Assembly: GCA_017308515.1 (NCBI GenBank)
Contig: JAFKEN010000006.1
Coordinates: 788,479-852,478 of the forward strand
Origin: Actinomycetales bacterium
Lineage (GTDB): Bacteria > Actinomycetota > Actinomycetes > Actinomycetales > Microbacteriaceae
Direction of reading: 5' to 3'
DNA: 64,000 nucleotides
Position 1 is the stretch's first letter, and each line of letters opens with the position of its first letter. Of the stretch, positions 9,219 through 17,045 are shown piece after piece. The notes beneath the pieces were generated by a model. The model saw only the letters and a program-made list of their open reading frames with translations. It had not been told where the DNA came from and ran no database searches. Made by a program: the position numbers and the translations under genes.

Positions 9219-10037
9219 ATGAGCGACACGACAGCCCCCCTCGACCGGCGGCGTCCGCGCCACATCCTCTCCCTGATCCTCGTCGGCGTCATCGGCGGGG
9301 TGCTCTCGGGCGCGTTCGGCGTCGGCGGCGGCATCGTCATGGTGCCGCTGTTCATGTGGCTGACGGGCCTGGATCAGCGGCGCGCCTCCGCGACCTCGCT
9401 CGTCGCGATCGTGCCGACCGCGATCGCCGGCAGCATCAGCTATCTCGTCAACGGCGAGGTCGACGTGCTGGCCGCGCTCATCATCGCGGCGGGCGGCATC
9501 GGGGGATCGTTCATCGGCACCCGGCTGCTCAAGTCGCTGCCGCTGGGCTGGCTGCGCTGGCTCTTCATCGCGCTCATGGTGCTCGTCGCGGTGCGCCTGT
9601 TCTTCGAGGTGCCGGGGCGCGACGGCGAGCTGGTGCTCTCGGTCGGCACGGTGTTCGCGCTGCTCGCGGTCGGCCTCGTCATGGGCGTGGCCTCGGGCCT
9701 GTTCGGTATCGGCGGGGGCGTCGTCGTGGTGCCCGCGCTCGTCGCGATCTTCGGCATCAGCGACCTGCTCGCGAAGGGCACCTCGCTGCTGGCGATGGTG
9801 CCGACCGCCCTGAGCGGCAGCTTCTTCAACGTGCGCAACGGCCTCGTGCATCCCCTCGACGGGATCATCACCGGGCTCGCCGCGACCGCCGCGTCGTTCG
9901 GCGGGGTCGCGATCGCGTTCCTGCTGCCGCCGAGGCTCTCGGCGGTGCTGTTCGCGATCCTGGTGCTGGTGGCCGCGGCCCAGCTGACCGTCCGCGCGGT
10001 GCGGGCGCAGCGCGCGGCGCGCGGGTCGCGCGACTAG
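9219..10037 (+). CDS. TauE/SafE-family sulfite/anion exporter
   Basis: 272 residues with two homologous halves of about four helices each. Both halves start with the family motif: SGAFGVGGGIVMVPLF near residue 25 and SGLFGIGGGVVVVPALV near residue 160, each followed by KGTSLLAMVPTA or RASATSLVAIVPTA. The family exports sulfite, sulfoacetate or other small organic anions through the cytoplasmic membrane. I start at ATG 9219 because a TAGCAT -10 box sits exactly 7 bases upstream (leaderless pattern); the longer reading frame would begin inside tRNA-Gln. The 3' end overlaps the convergent hydrolase gene by 4 bases. Confidence 0.9.
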   Translation: MSDTTAPLDRRRPRHILSLILVGVIGGVLSGAFGVGGGIVMVPLFMWLTGLDQRRASATSLVAIVPTAIAGSISYLVNGEVDVLAALIIAAGGIGGSFIGTRLLKSLPLGWLRWLFIALMVLVAVRLFFEVPGRDGELVLSVGTVFALLAVGLVMGVASGLFGIGGGVVVVPALVAIFGISDLLAKGTSLLAMVPTALSGSFFNVRNGLVHPLDGIITGLAATAASFGGVAIAFLLPPRLSAVLFAILVLVAAAQLTVRAVRAQRAARGSRD

Positions 10038-10678
10038 AGGTCGGTCGACTCGCCCGGCGCGAGGCGGATCAGCTCGCCGCCGCCCTGCTCGGCCGCCCAT
10101 TCGAGGCGCGACTCGTGCATGCCGCGCCCCGCGACCGAGAGCGTCATCTCGTGGATCGGGAACGCGCGCGCGGGCTTGACCGCGAGCACGTAGTCCATCG
10201 CCTCGCCGATCTTCAGCCAGGGCCCGCCGACGGGCGCCGCGAGCGTGCCGACGGGCACCTCCGGCACCGTGTAGGAGTCGCCCGGGTGGAACAGCTCGCC
10301 GTCGACGAGCACCCCCAGGTTGTCGATGATCGGGATCGAGGAGTGGATCTCGTTGTGCCGCCCGCCGAAGAACGTGAGCGTCACCCCGCCGACCTCGACC
10401 TCGTCGCCCGCGTGCACGACCGTCACCGTCGCTGTCACGCCGGCCGCCGTCATCGCCTGCGCCGCGCCCTCCGGGGTGTAGACGACCGCGTCGGGGTGTG
10501 CCGCGTGCAGCCGCTCGAGCTGGTCGGGGGTCCAGTGGTCGGGGTGCTCGTGGGTCACCACGATCGCGTCGAGCTGGGGGAAGTCGACGGCGCTGAGGAA
10601 CGTGCCCGGGTCGATGAGGATGCGGGTGCCCGCCTTCTCGACCAGGACCGTCGCGTGCTCGTACTTGGTGACCTTCAC
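10034..10678 (-). CDS. Metallo-beta-lactamase-fold hydrolase (UlaG-like)
   Basis: About 214 residues starting at GTG 10678 with VKVTKYEHATVLVEKAG, a typical beginning of the UlaG/YtnP-type clade. The zinc motif THEHPDHW (HxHxDH) follows near residue 60; later metal ligands are likely in FFGGRHNEIH and the GELFHPGDSY segment. Proteins like this hydrolyse lactones, phosphodiesters or other esters in the cytoplasm; no substrate can be read from context. The longer frame starting at 10807 runs over the copper-regulator operator and is unlikely. It is divergent from the CsoR-type gene, with 76 bases between starts. Confidence 0.86.
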   Translation of the reverse strand: MKVTKYEHATVLVEKAGTRILIDPGTFLSAVDFPQLDAIVVTHEHPDHWTPDQLERLHAAHPDAVVYTPEGAAQAMTAAGVTATVTVVHAGDEVEVGGVTLTFFGGRHNEIHSSIPIIDNLGVLVDGELFHPGDSYTVPEVPVGTLAAPVGGPWLKIGEAMDYVLAVKPARAFPIHEMTLSVAGRGMHESRLEWAAEQGGGELIRLAPGESTDL

Positions 10679-10736
10679 GAGCGCGATCGTAGTCGCGCCG
10701 GTTTCGTGCCGCCGGGGGATGGCGGGCCGGCGCGAG

Positions 10737-10753
10737 ATACCCCAGGGGGGTAT
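10737..10753 (+). promoter_or_regulatory. CsoR-type copper operator
   Basis: ATACCCC-AGG-GGGGTAT, a 17-base sequence with perfect 7-base arms, ends one base before the ATG of the regulator. This is the known shape of CsoR operators (TACCCC...GGGGTA). It overlaps the position of the ribosome site, so a bound apo-repressor would block transcription start or early elongation; the metal-bound form would release it. The site is seen directly; binding is inferred from the family. Confidence 0.85.
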
Positions 10754-10754
10754 C

Positions 10755-11051
10755 ATGGCGGCCGTGATCGAGGATCTGAAGAAGCGGGCGCTGCACCGCA
10801 CGCGCATCCTGGAGGGTCAGCTGCGCGGCCTGGAGAAGATGATCGACGCCGAGGAGTACTGCGTCGACCTGCTCACCCAGTCGCGGGCGATCCAGCAGTC
10901 GCTGCGCAGCCTCGACAAGCTTCTGGTGGAGAACCACCTCCGCACGCACGTGACCGACATGTTCGCGGCGGGCGGCGACGAGGCCGAGCGCGCGGTGGGC
11001 GAACTGCTCAGCGTCTTCGAGCTCGGCCGCAACCGGGGAGGGGCCGAATGA
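10755..11051 (+). CDS. csoR: CsoR/RcnR-family metal-sensing repressor
   Basis: 98 residues, all alpha-helical, of the DUF156 family: RTRILEGQLRGLEKMIDAEEYC, then SRAIQQSLRSLDKLLVENHLRTHV. The metal fingerprint here reads Cys-His-His (C36 of EEYC, then H and H four residues apart in NHLRTH), with no His near the N-terminus. Classical copper CsoR is Cys-His-Cys, while nickel/cobalt RcnR is His-Cys-His-His, so the sensor is intermediate. Operator sequence and downstream copper ATPase still argue for copper. ATG 10755 is chosen because the operator lies just upstream and the family begins here. The stop overlaps the ATPase start (ATGA). Confidence 0.9.
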   Translation: MAAVIEDLKKRALHRTRILEGQLRGLEKMIDAEEYCVDLLTQSRAIQQSLRSLDKLLVENHLRTHVTDMFAAGGDEAERAVGELLSVFELGRNRGGAE

Positions 11052-13228
11052 GCACGCACGAGCACGACATGCACGAGCACGACCACGAGCACGACATGCA
11101 CGAGCACGACCACGAGCACGACATGCACGAGCACGAGGGTCACGACCACGCCGGCCACGACCACGCCCACTCGGGTCACGCCGGCCACGACCACGCTGAG
11201 CACGACCACTCGGGTCACGACCACCACGACATGCACGGCGACGCCGCCATCGCCGGCTACCGGCGCCGCTTCTGGATCTCCCTCGCGCTGACCGCGCCCG
11301 TGCTGGTCTTCTCGACCGGCCTGCAGGACATCCTCGGGCTGTCCGGCCCGCGCTTCCCCGGCTCGCAGTGGATCCCCGCCGTCTTCGGTCTGGCGATCTT
11401 CGTCGTGGGCGGCGTCATGTTCCTCCAGCACGCCTGGATGGAGCTGCGGATGCGCCAGCCCGGCATGATGACGCTCATCGCGCTGGCCGTGCTGGTCGCC
11501 CTCGGCTACTCGCTCGCCGTCACGCTCGGACTGCGCGGCATGGACTTCTGGTGGGAGCTCGCGACCCTCATCGACGTCATGCTGCTCGGGCACTGGATCG
11601 AGGCGATCGCCATCCGCGGGGCGCAGAACGCGCTCGGCGAGCTCGCGAAGCTCCTCCCCGACGAGGCGGAGCGCGTCGCCGACGCCGACGCCGACTCGGG
11701 CGAGACTGTGCCCCTCGGCGAGGTCGCCGTCGGCGATCTGCTGCTCGTGCGGCCGGGCTCGACCGTGCCTGCCGACGGCCGGGTCGTGCACGGCTCCTCC
11801 GAGGTCGACGAGTCGCTGCTGACCGGCGAGTCGGCGGCCGTCCCGAAGGCCGAGGGCGACACCGTCGTCGGCGGCAGCGTCGTCTCGGGCGGCGCCCTCA
11901 CGATCGAGGTGACGAAGCTCGGCGACGACTCGGCGCTCGGGGGCATCATGCGCCTCGTCGCCGACGCGCAGTCGGGCAAGTCCGGCACCCAGCTGCTGGC
12001 CGACCGCGCGGCGAAGTGGCTGTTCTTCGTGGCCCTCGGCGTCGCGATCGTGACGGCCGTCGTGTGGCTGCTGCTGCGATCCGACGACCTCGCCTTCGTG
12101 CTCGAGCGGGTGGTGACGGTGCTCGTGATCGCGTGCCCGCACGCCCTGGGTCTCGCGATCCCGCTCGTGGCGCTGCTGACCACCTCCATCGGCGCGCGGC
12201 GCGGCGTGCTGATCCGCAGCCGGGCCGCCCTCGAGGAGGCACGCCGCACCGACGTCGTGCTGTTCGATAAGACCGGCACCCTCACCGAGGGGCGGCTCGC
12301 GCTCGAGTCGGTGGTGCCGGCGGACGGGGAGAGCGAGGACGAGGTGCTCGCCCTCGCCGCGGCCGTGGAGGCGCGCGCCGAGCATCCGATCGCCCGCGCC
12401 ATCGTGGAGGCCGCGCGCGAGCGGAAGCTCGCCTCGGCGGGCCGGGCGAGCGGGTTCCGCTCGCTCGCCGGGCGGGGAGCCGCCGCGACCGTCGCTGGGC
12501 GCGAGCTCACCGTCGGCGGGCCGCGCGTGCTGACCGAAGGGTCGATCCGGCTGCCCGAGGAGCTCGTCGCGGCCTCGCGCGAACTCGGCACCGGGGGCGC
12601 GGCGGTCGTCACCCTGCTCGAGGGCGAGCGGGTGCTCGGGCTGCTCGCGGTGCGCGACACGGTGCGCTCCGAGTCGGCGGAGGCGGTGCGCCTGCTGCGC
12701 CGCCGCGGCATCCGCGTCGCGATGCTCACCGGCGACGCGCACGCCGTCGCCGAGCGAGTCGCGCGCGAGGTCGGCATCGACGAGGTGTACGCCGAGGTTC
12801 TGCCCGACCGGAAGGCCGACGTGGTGCGCGAGCTGCAGCGCGGCGGCACCGGCTCCTCGGCGGCGCGGGTCGCGATGGTGGGCGACGGCGTCAACGACGC
12901 CCCCGCGCTCGCGACCGCCGACCTGGGGATCGCGATCGGCGCCGGCACCGACGTCGCCATCGAGTCGGCCGGCGTCGTGCTCGCCTCGAGCGATCCGCGG
13001 GGTGTCGTGGACACGCTGATCCTCAGCCGCGCGGCCTATCGCAAGATGCTGCAGAACCTCGCGTGGGCGACCGGCTACAACGCGATCGGCCTGCCGCTCG
13101 CGGCGGGCGTGCTCGCGGGGGTCGGCTTCGTGCTGCCGCCCGCGGTCGGTGCGCTCGTCATGTCGGTGTCGACCGTCGTCGTCGCGCTCAACGCTCAGCT
13201 GCTGCGGCTGACCCGCTTCACGCGCTGA
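11048..13228 (+). CDS. copB: P1B-3-type copper-translocating ATPase with His-rich N-terminus
   Basis: 726 residues. Residues 1-66 are a His/Asp/Glu-rich metal-binding arm, followed by the eight-helix P1B membrane domain. The ion motif is CPH (C363-P364-H365), which marks the CopB-like P1B-3 group, rather than the CPC of CopA. Other landmarks are TGES in the actuator domain, phosphorylated D407 in DKTGTLTEG, the HP motif in AEHPIARAI, and GDGVNDAP at 612. It should export copper (Cu(II) or Cu(I)) from the cytoplasm using ATP. The ATG overlaps the stop of the CsoR-type gene, so both are probably translated together and induced by copper. The 3' end overlaps the convergent 2TM gene by 11 bases. 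Confidence 0.93.
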   Translation: MSTHEHDMHEHDHEHDMHEHDHEHDMHEHEGHDHAGHDHAHSGHAGHDHAEHDHSGHDHHDMHGDAAIAGYRRRFWISLALTAPVLVFSTGLQDILGLSGPRFPGSQWIPAVFGLAIFVVGGVMFLQHAWMELRMRQPGMMTLIALAVLVALGYSLAVTLGLRGMDFWWELATLIDVMLLGHWIEAIAIRGAQNALGELAKLLPDEAERVADADADSGETVPLGEVAVGDLLLVRPGSTVPADGRVVHGSSEVDESLLTGESAAVPKAEGDTVVGGSVVSGGALTIEVTKLGDDSALGGIMRLVADAQSGKSGTQLLADRAAKWLFFVALGVAIVTAVVWLLLRSDDLAFVLERVVTVLVIACPHALGLAIPLVALLTTSIGARRGVLIRSRAALEEARRTDVVLFDKTGTLTEGRLALESVVPADGESEDEVLALAAAVEARAEHPIARAIVEAARERKLASAGRASGFRSLAGRGAAATVAGRELTVGGPRVLTEGSIRLPEELVAASRELGTGGAAVVTLLEGERVLGLLAVRDTVRSESAEAVRLLRRRGIRVAMLTGDAHAVAERVAREVGIDEVYAEVLPDRKADVVRELQRGGTGSSAARVAMVGDGVNDAPALATADLGIAIGAGTDVAIESAGVVLASSDPRGVVDTLILSRAAYRKMLQNLAWATGYNAIGLPLAAGVLAGVGFVLPPAVGALVMSVSTVVVALNAQLLRLTRFTR
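11059..11235 (+). repeat. In-frame imperfect repeats coding the His-rich arm
   Basis: Short units such as CACGAGCACGAC and GACATGCACGAGCACGAC are repeated head to tail, then change to GGTCACGACCACGC-type units. They translate to HEHD, DMHEHD and GHDHA patterns. The 6-base and 24-base periodicity would let the arm lengthen or shorten by slippage between strains without breaking the frame. Confidence 0.85.
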
Positions 13229-13532
13229 GTTCGGCCTTCGCGGGCTCGGCGTCGGCGTTCCCGCCCTCGCCTTCGCCCTCGCCCTCGCCCGAGCCGTAGG
13301 CGTCGAGCGCGAGGAACGCGGTCGCCACGCCCATGCCGAGGATCGGCCAGATCGGCCAGAAGTAGTGCGGCTGGGTGAGGGCCCAGATGACGACGAGCGC
13401 GACGGAAACGGCGATCCAGACCGCGAGGAAGAGCTGGAAGTCGCGCTTCGCCTTCCGTCGACGTCGTTCGAGCGCCTGCGCGTCCTCCGGTTCGGGGACG
13501 GCGGCGTCGTCGGGGCCGTCGAGGGGGCTCAT
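13218..13532 (-). CDS. 2TM domain-containing small membrane protein
   Basis: 104 residues: an acidic then basic N-terminus (EPEDAQALERRRRKAKRDF), two transmembrane helices at about 34-52 (FLAVWIAVSVALVVIWAL) and 59-77 (FWPIWPILGMGVATAFLAL) joined by a short TQPHY loop, and a Gly/Glu-rich tail GSGEGEGEGEGG. This matches the 2TM (PF13239-like) family of unknown role, often attached to histidine kinases or found alone. The ATG at 13532 leaves a non-repetitive N-terminus. It is convergent with the copper ATPase and has a relative at 23166-23456 in this window. Confidence 0.82.
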   Translation of the reverse strand: MSPLDGPDDAAVPEPEDAQALERRRRKAKRDFQLFLAVWIAVSVALVVIWALTQPHYFWPIWPILGMGVATAFLALDAYGSGEGEGEGEGGNADAEPAKAELSA

Positions 13533-13661
13533 GTCAGGCGATGCTAGCGGCCCCCGTCCGGGGGGCAGCGGTGCGGGGGAGTGTGTCGCGATCCCGGGTG
13601 CGGGGCCAGCGCCGCACCGAGGCGGCGGGCACAGCCTCGGCGGAGCGCTATCCTCGCGAGC

Positions 13662-14588
13662 ATGCCGACGGCGCCAGCGCGACTCGTGGTCGCGATCAAC
13701 CCGAGCGCCTCGTTCGGCGCGACGAGCGCGGTCGGTCCGGCGGTCGTGCAGACGCTGCGGGCATCCGGCCATGACGTCACCGCACTGACCGAGCCCGACT
13801 TCGAGTCGCTGCAGGACGCGGCCCGGCGCGCGCTCGCCACGCGCCCCGACGCGCTCGTCGTCGTCGGCGGCGACGGCATGGTCAACCTCGGCGTGAACCT
13901 GCTGGCCGGGTCGAAGGTGCCGCTGGGCATCGTGCCCTCCGGCACCGGCAACGACATGGCCCGCGGCCTCGGGATCCCCTACGAGAACACCGAGGAGTCG
14001 ATCCGCCACCTCGAGGCGGCTCTCGAACGCCGCCCCCGCGTGATCGACGCGGCGCGCGTCAGCTGGGACGGCCAGGCCGAGGGCTCGGACGGGGCGGGGG
14101 AGCGCTGGTTCGCGTGCGCGCTCAGCGCCGGCTTCGACGCGATCGTCAACGAGCGCGCGAACGCGATGCGCCACCCCAAGGGGCCGAGCCGCTACATCCT
14201 CGCGCTGCTCGCCGAGCTCGTGCGCCTGAAGCCGATCGCCTACCGCATCGTCGCCGACGGCGAGGTGCGGGAGGTGCGCGCCAACCTCGTCTCGCTCGGC
14301 AACGGCGTCTCGCTCGGCGGCGGCATGAAGATCACCCCCGACGCCCTGCTCGACGACGGCCTGCTCGACGTCTTCGTCGTGTCGCCGCTGTCGAAGGTCA
14401 ACTTCCTGCGGATCTTCCCCCGCGTCTTCCAGGGCACGCACGTCGATCACCCCGCCGTCGACATCGCGCGCGCACGGCGGGTGCGCCTCGAAGCCGACGG
14501 GATCGTCGCATACGGCGACGGCGAGCGGATCGCCCCCCTGCCGATCGACGTCGAACTCGTTCCGGGGGCGCTGCGCGTGCTGGCCTGA
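13662..14588 (+). CDS. Diacylglycerol kinase catalytic-domain (YegS/DagK-like) lipid kinase
   Basis: 308 residues with the DAGK nucleotide fold: LVVAINPSASFG at residues 7-18, the glycine-rich VVVGGDGMVNLG (GGDGx motif) near 67-78, then LGIVPSGTGNDMARGLG near 94-110, and a C-terminal beta-sandwich with SLGNGVSLGGGMKITPDALLDDGLLDV. Family members phosphorylate diacylglycerol or related lipids at the inner membrane. ATG 13662 is preferred because a TATCCT -10 box lies exactly 7 bases upstream, giving a leaderless mRNA. It is immediately followed by tRNA-Glu. Confidence 0.92.
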   Translation: MPTAPARLVVAINPSASFGATSAVGPAVVQTLRASGHDVTALTEPDFESLQDAARRALATRPDALVVVGGDGMVNLGVNLLAGSKVPLGIVPSGTGNDMARGLGIPYENTEESIRHLEAALERRPRVIDAARVSWDGQAEGSDGAGERWFACALSAGFDAIVNERANAMRHPKGPSRYILALLAELVRLKPIAYRIVADGEVREVRANLVSLGNGVSLGGGMKITPDALLDDGLLDVFVVSPLSKVNFLRIFPRVFQGTHVDHPAVDIARARRVRLEADGIVAYGDGERIAPLPIDVELVPGALRVLA

Positions 14589-14708
14589 CGCGGCCGGGAT
14601 CGCTCGGCGCCGCGGGGGGATTCGCCGGGTCGGGCCGGTCGGCCGCGAGCTCACGACCCGATTTCGACGGGCCGCCGAGGTATGGCATACTCGTCAAGTT
14701 GTCGTGAC

Positions 14709-14784
14709 GGCCCCATCGTATAGTGGCCTAGTACGCCGCCCTCTCACGGCGGTAACGCGGGTTCGAATCCCGCTGGGGTCACCA
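14709..14784 (+). tRNA. tRNA-Glu (anticodon CTC), CCA encoded; integration site
   Basis: Acceptor GGCCCCA (14709-14715) pairs with TGGGGTC before discriminator A at 14781 and genomic CCA. The anticodon stem CCGCC/GGCGG encloses loop CTCTCAC (anticodon CTC), and the T arm is GCGGGTTCGAATCCCGC. The 3' part from 14760 is repeated perfectly at 18362-18388, so this tRNA gene served as the attachment site of the island that follows; the gene was kept intact on the left side. Confidence 0.95.
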
Positions 14785-14786
14785 AC
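14760..14786 (+). repeat. attL-like copy of 27-bp direct repeat in tRNA-Glu 3' end
   Basis: 27 bases covering the T arm, 3' acceptor strand, CCA and two further bases are identical to 18362-18388. Duplication of a tRNA 3' end around foreign DNA is the standard mark of tyrosine-integrase-mediated insertion. The repeat runs from GGTTCGAATCC through CACCAAC. Confidence 0.9.
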
Positions 14787-14790
14787 AGAA

Positions 14791-14809
14791 AGCCCTGGTC
14801 AGCAGGGCT
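14791..14809 (+). terminator. Hairpin just after tRNA-Glu
   Basis: AGCCCTG-GTCAG-CAGGGCT forms a perfect 7-bp stem with a 5-base loop 6 bases beyond the CCA end. It could end the tRNA transcript. It lies inside the island, so the tRNA may use an imported terminator. There is no T tract, so this is moderate evidence. Confidence 0.5.
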
Positions 14810-15008
14810 CTCGTGAGCATCGTCAGATAGTTCGGCGGTCGCTCTATCCTATTCAGTCCCGTCAGAAGTCACCCGTGCGTCGCCATCAAGTGTCGATGTC
14901 GATGTAGCAATTCCCAGGCGACCGATGGGATTGCGAAGGGTCGGTGACCCGCGATCCGCCCGTTGACCGAATCACCGGCTTGTTCGGGTCGCTGGGGGTG
15001 GGTGCGAG
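14810..15008. other. Island left-end noncoding stretch
   Basis: About 200 bases between the tRNA hairpin and the probable promoter of the first island gene. All frames are short and none resembles a known protein. It contains the small direct repeat GTGTCGATGTCGATGT near 14888-14903. No integrase remnant is recognisable. Confidence 0.5.
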
Positions 15009-15014
15009 TACGAT
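15009..15014 (+). promoter_or_regulatory. Candidate -10 box of the island operon
   Basis: TACGAT lies 6 bases before an ATG at 15021, the same geometry as the leaderless promoters elsewhere in this window. That ATG opens only a 7-codon frame whose TGA overlaps the TTG at 15041, so transcription probably starts near 15021 and the first real gene starts shortly afterwards. Confidence 0.5.
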
Positions 15015-15040
15015 CACACCATGCTTGGGAGTGTGACGAC

Positions 15041-15637
15041 TTGATCAGGCCGCTGGCGGCTCAGCGCCTCGAGCGGTTCCAAGGCATAGACACCGATCCC
15101 ACAGGCGAGTTGATCTTGTCCGCCTTCGTATGTGCTGGAGCAAGTGACCGCACGGTGGTGTACGTGAGTACACCGATAACCACCGGCGCGCTATCGCTCG
15201 GACTCGGTTCGAATACGTCGCGGTACAGGTCGCCGGCGGAAGTGATCGGCGCCAACATCGCGGCTGCCAAAGAAGTAACTGAGCGCACGCGGTCCGCATT
15301 TCCGGAAGATCTCGTTATTGAGCCGACCTCATTGCTTGGTATCGTCGGGTATGAACAGGTCGATTACCACCGACTATGGTGCGCCCTTATTGAACGCTAT
15401 GCAGACTTTGTCGTCCTCAACGAAGGATGGCAGTATTCGACTGGTTGCGCCACTGAGTTTGCTACAGCGGCAATATCAGGCGCCCGCATTCTTGATCACG
15501 ATTTGAATGAGATGCCAATTTCGGACGGAGCGCGATTGCTCGATGAGGCCATGTCAAGGCTCGAGCAACTGGGCCGCTCGGCCGAGACCCATAGATTGGC
15601 CCTATCCGCCGTATGGGCACAGGTTGTCTCGAGATAG
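15041..15637 (+). CDS. Nucleoside 2-deoxyribosyltransferase/DUF4406-like protein
   Basis: 198 residues from TTG 15041; the frame stays open upstream to 14963 and GTG 15002 is an alternative. GGGAG (15027-15031) gives a ribosome site for TTG. The fold is suggested by VVYVSTPITTG near residue 40 (first strand and loop of the NDT/DUF4406 family), a helix NIAAAKEVTERTR, and VVLNEGWQYSTGCATEFATA near 147-166, matching the GW-S-G-x-x-E-A segment that carries the catalytic Glu. Relatives cleave or transfer N-glycosidic bonds of nucleosides or nucleotides; several are predicted nucleotide-signal enzymes or toxins in conflict systems. It begins the island and is followed after 10 bases by the ATP-grasp-like gene. 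Family assignment is by motif only. Confidence 0.65.
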   Translation: MIRPLAAQRLERFQGIDTDPTGELILSAFVCAGASDRTVVYVSTPITTGALSLGLGSNTSRYRSPAEVIGANIAAAKEVTERTRSAFPEDLVIEPTSLLGIVGYEQVDYHRLWCALIERYADFVVLNEGWQYSTGCATEFATAAISGARILDHDLNEMPISDGARLLDEAMSRLEQLGRSAETHRLALSAVWAQVVSR

Positions 15638-15647
15638 ATAAGTACCT

Positions 15648-17045
15648 GTGCTAAAGGACGAAAACCTCGCGAGGCTGGCAAGGGACTATAACGTCGCTGA
15701 CTTCGCGAGTTTCAGTCCAGACGGAAAGCTGCGGCACTCGTCGTTTCGAATCGGATCTGGGGGCGCGTTCGCCCAAATCGGGCTAGCCGCGGAACACTTG
15801 CTTTCGCGGGGGCACCCGGTCAATCTGAGAACGTTCACGGTCGACGGCAGACAAAGCACGCCTTTCTTGTATGGGATCGAAACCGTGTCCGCGATCGTCA
15901 GCGCGGCGCGAGCGCTAGTCGCGGAGGGCTACTACCTGATCCTCAATGAGCAGGTCGACATCCATGACGGCGGTGTTTCGGGTGTTGCCCAGCAGGGATT
16001 GGTTGAATTCGCTCCAGATGCGACGCCGAGGGTCGTCGAGGATCCCAGTCGAGCCGTCGCACAGCTGCCCGCGAATGTCGCAGCATCTGTTCTGAGCACC
16101 GTGTACGGGATCGAATTGTCATTTCCGCTATCGGATAGGATAGAGTTCAGTGTCCATCCGCTTCGCGTTGGCAGCCGTAGTGAGCGTACGGTTGTTTGGG
16201 AGTCGTCAAAGGCGTCCGGACCGCCACTTGGCGCAAGTATTTCGTGGCCGAATGACTTCAGCCGATTGATCGGTGACAAGGCCTATGGCCTTGTTGTCGC
16301 CGATGCGCTCGGTCTCCCGGTGCCTCGCACCTTGGTGATTGCTCGTCGAGTCGCGCCATTCGGCTTCGGCGCGTCCACCGACTCTCAAGAGACGTGGCTC
16401 AGAACGAGCCCAAAAGAACCTAAAGCCGGACACTTCAGCACGACGCGCGGCTGGCAGGATCCCTTTGCGCTTCTTGAAAAGGAGGATACTGACGGAGAAA
16501 TCGGGTCGGTCCTCGCTCAAGATGGCGTGATGGCCGAGTTCTCTGGGTCGGCTGCAATCACGGCCGGCGGGAACTTTGTGGTCGAGGGCCGTGCCGGCTA
16601 TGGCGACGAATTTATGCTCGGCGGGCCCCCCTCGCCGCTTCCCCCAGAAGTGCTATTGCGAGTGCATCATCTACTCGACGAGGTGCGGGCCGTTCTGGGC
16701 AATGTGCAGATCGAATGGGCGATGGATCGGCGCCAAGTCTGGTTGCTGCAGGTGCATGTCCGGAGCCTCGAGGGAGTCGGCGGCATCACGTTGAGCCCTG
16801 GCCGCGCGGAGCGCTGGATCGAATATGACCCCGAAGACGGTTTGCCCACGCTTCGCGCGATCGCCGGCCAGGCACGAGATGAGGGGGCCGGTGTCTACGT
16901 CGTGCGTGCAGTCGGGATCACTTCGCACGTTGGCGATGTGATCCGCTCGGCGGGAGTGCCGGGCCGGATGGCGAAACCAATCCCTTCCGGCCATCCGCGG
17001 CATATTCCAGACGGTTTTGCCTCAGGATCCAATTGGGCGAAATAA
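15648..17045 (+). CDS. PEP-synthase/ATP-grasp-like protein of the island
   Basis: 465 residues from GTG 15648. Residues about 105-128 (LNEQVDIHDGGVSGV...VEFAP) recall the VSGV segment of PEP synthase nucleotide domains; GDKAYGLVVADALGLPVPRTLVI (about 208-230) recalls the N-terminal ATP-grasp entry of the same family; NVQIEWAMDRRQVWLLQVHVRS (about 351-372) matches its EWA...LLQ-x-R end, with a His in place of the usual Arg. A short GITSHVGDVIRSAGVPGRM near 420 resembles a shrunken phosphohistidine swivel (SH motif). The order of blocks differs from classical PEP synthase. It may phosphorylate or ligate a small substrate with ATP. Only 10 bases separate it from the deoxyribosyltransferase-like gene, so they form an operon. 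Its last 42 codons overlap the convergent membrane gene. Confidence 0.6.
   Translation: MLKDENLARLARDYNVADFASFSPDGKLRHSSFRIGSGGAFAQIGLAAEHLLSRGHPVNLRTFTVDGRQSTPFLYGIETVSAIVSAARALVAEGYYLILNEQVDIHDGGVSGVAQQGLVEFAPDATPRVVEDPSRAVAQLPANVAASVLSTVYGIELSFPLSDRIEFSVHPLRVGSRSERTVVWESSKASGPPLGASISWPNDFSRLIGDKAYGLVVADALGLPVPRTLVIARRVAPFGFGASTDSQETWLRTSPKEPKAGHFSTTRGWQDPFALLEKEDTDGEIGSVLAQDGVMAEFSGSAAITAGGNFVVEGRAGYGDEFMLGGPPSPLPPEVLLRVHHLLDEVRAVLGNVQIEWAMDRRQVWLLQVHVRSLEGVGGITLSPGRAERWIEYDPEDGLPTLRAIAGQARDEGAGVYVVRAVGITSHVGDVIRSAGVPGRMAKPIPSGHPRHIPDGFASGSNWAK

Noticed and set aside
9099-10949. 616-codon minus-strand frame across TauE and the hydrolase
   Set aside because: It is antisense to the TauE gene and tRNA-Gln, has His/Glu/Arg-rich shadow composition and no family likeness. 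GC bias keeps such frames open.
11059-11235. CRISPR-like repeat array
   Set aside because: The repeats are short, in frame, without unique spacers, and code a His-rich protein arm.
14704-14907. 67-codon frame starting in tRNA-Glu
   Set aside because: It covers the tRNA and the hairpin behind it and resembles no protein.
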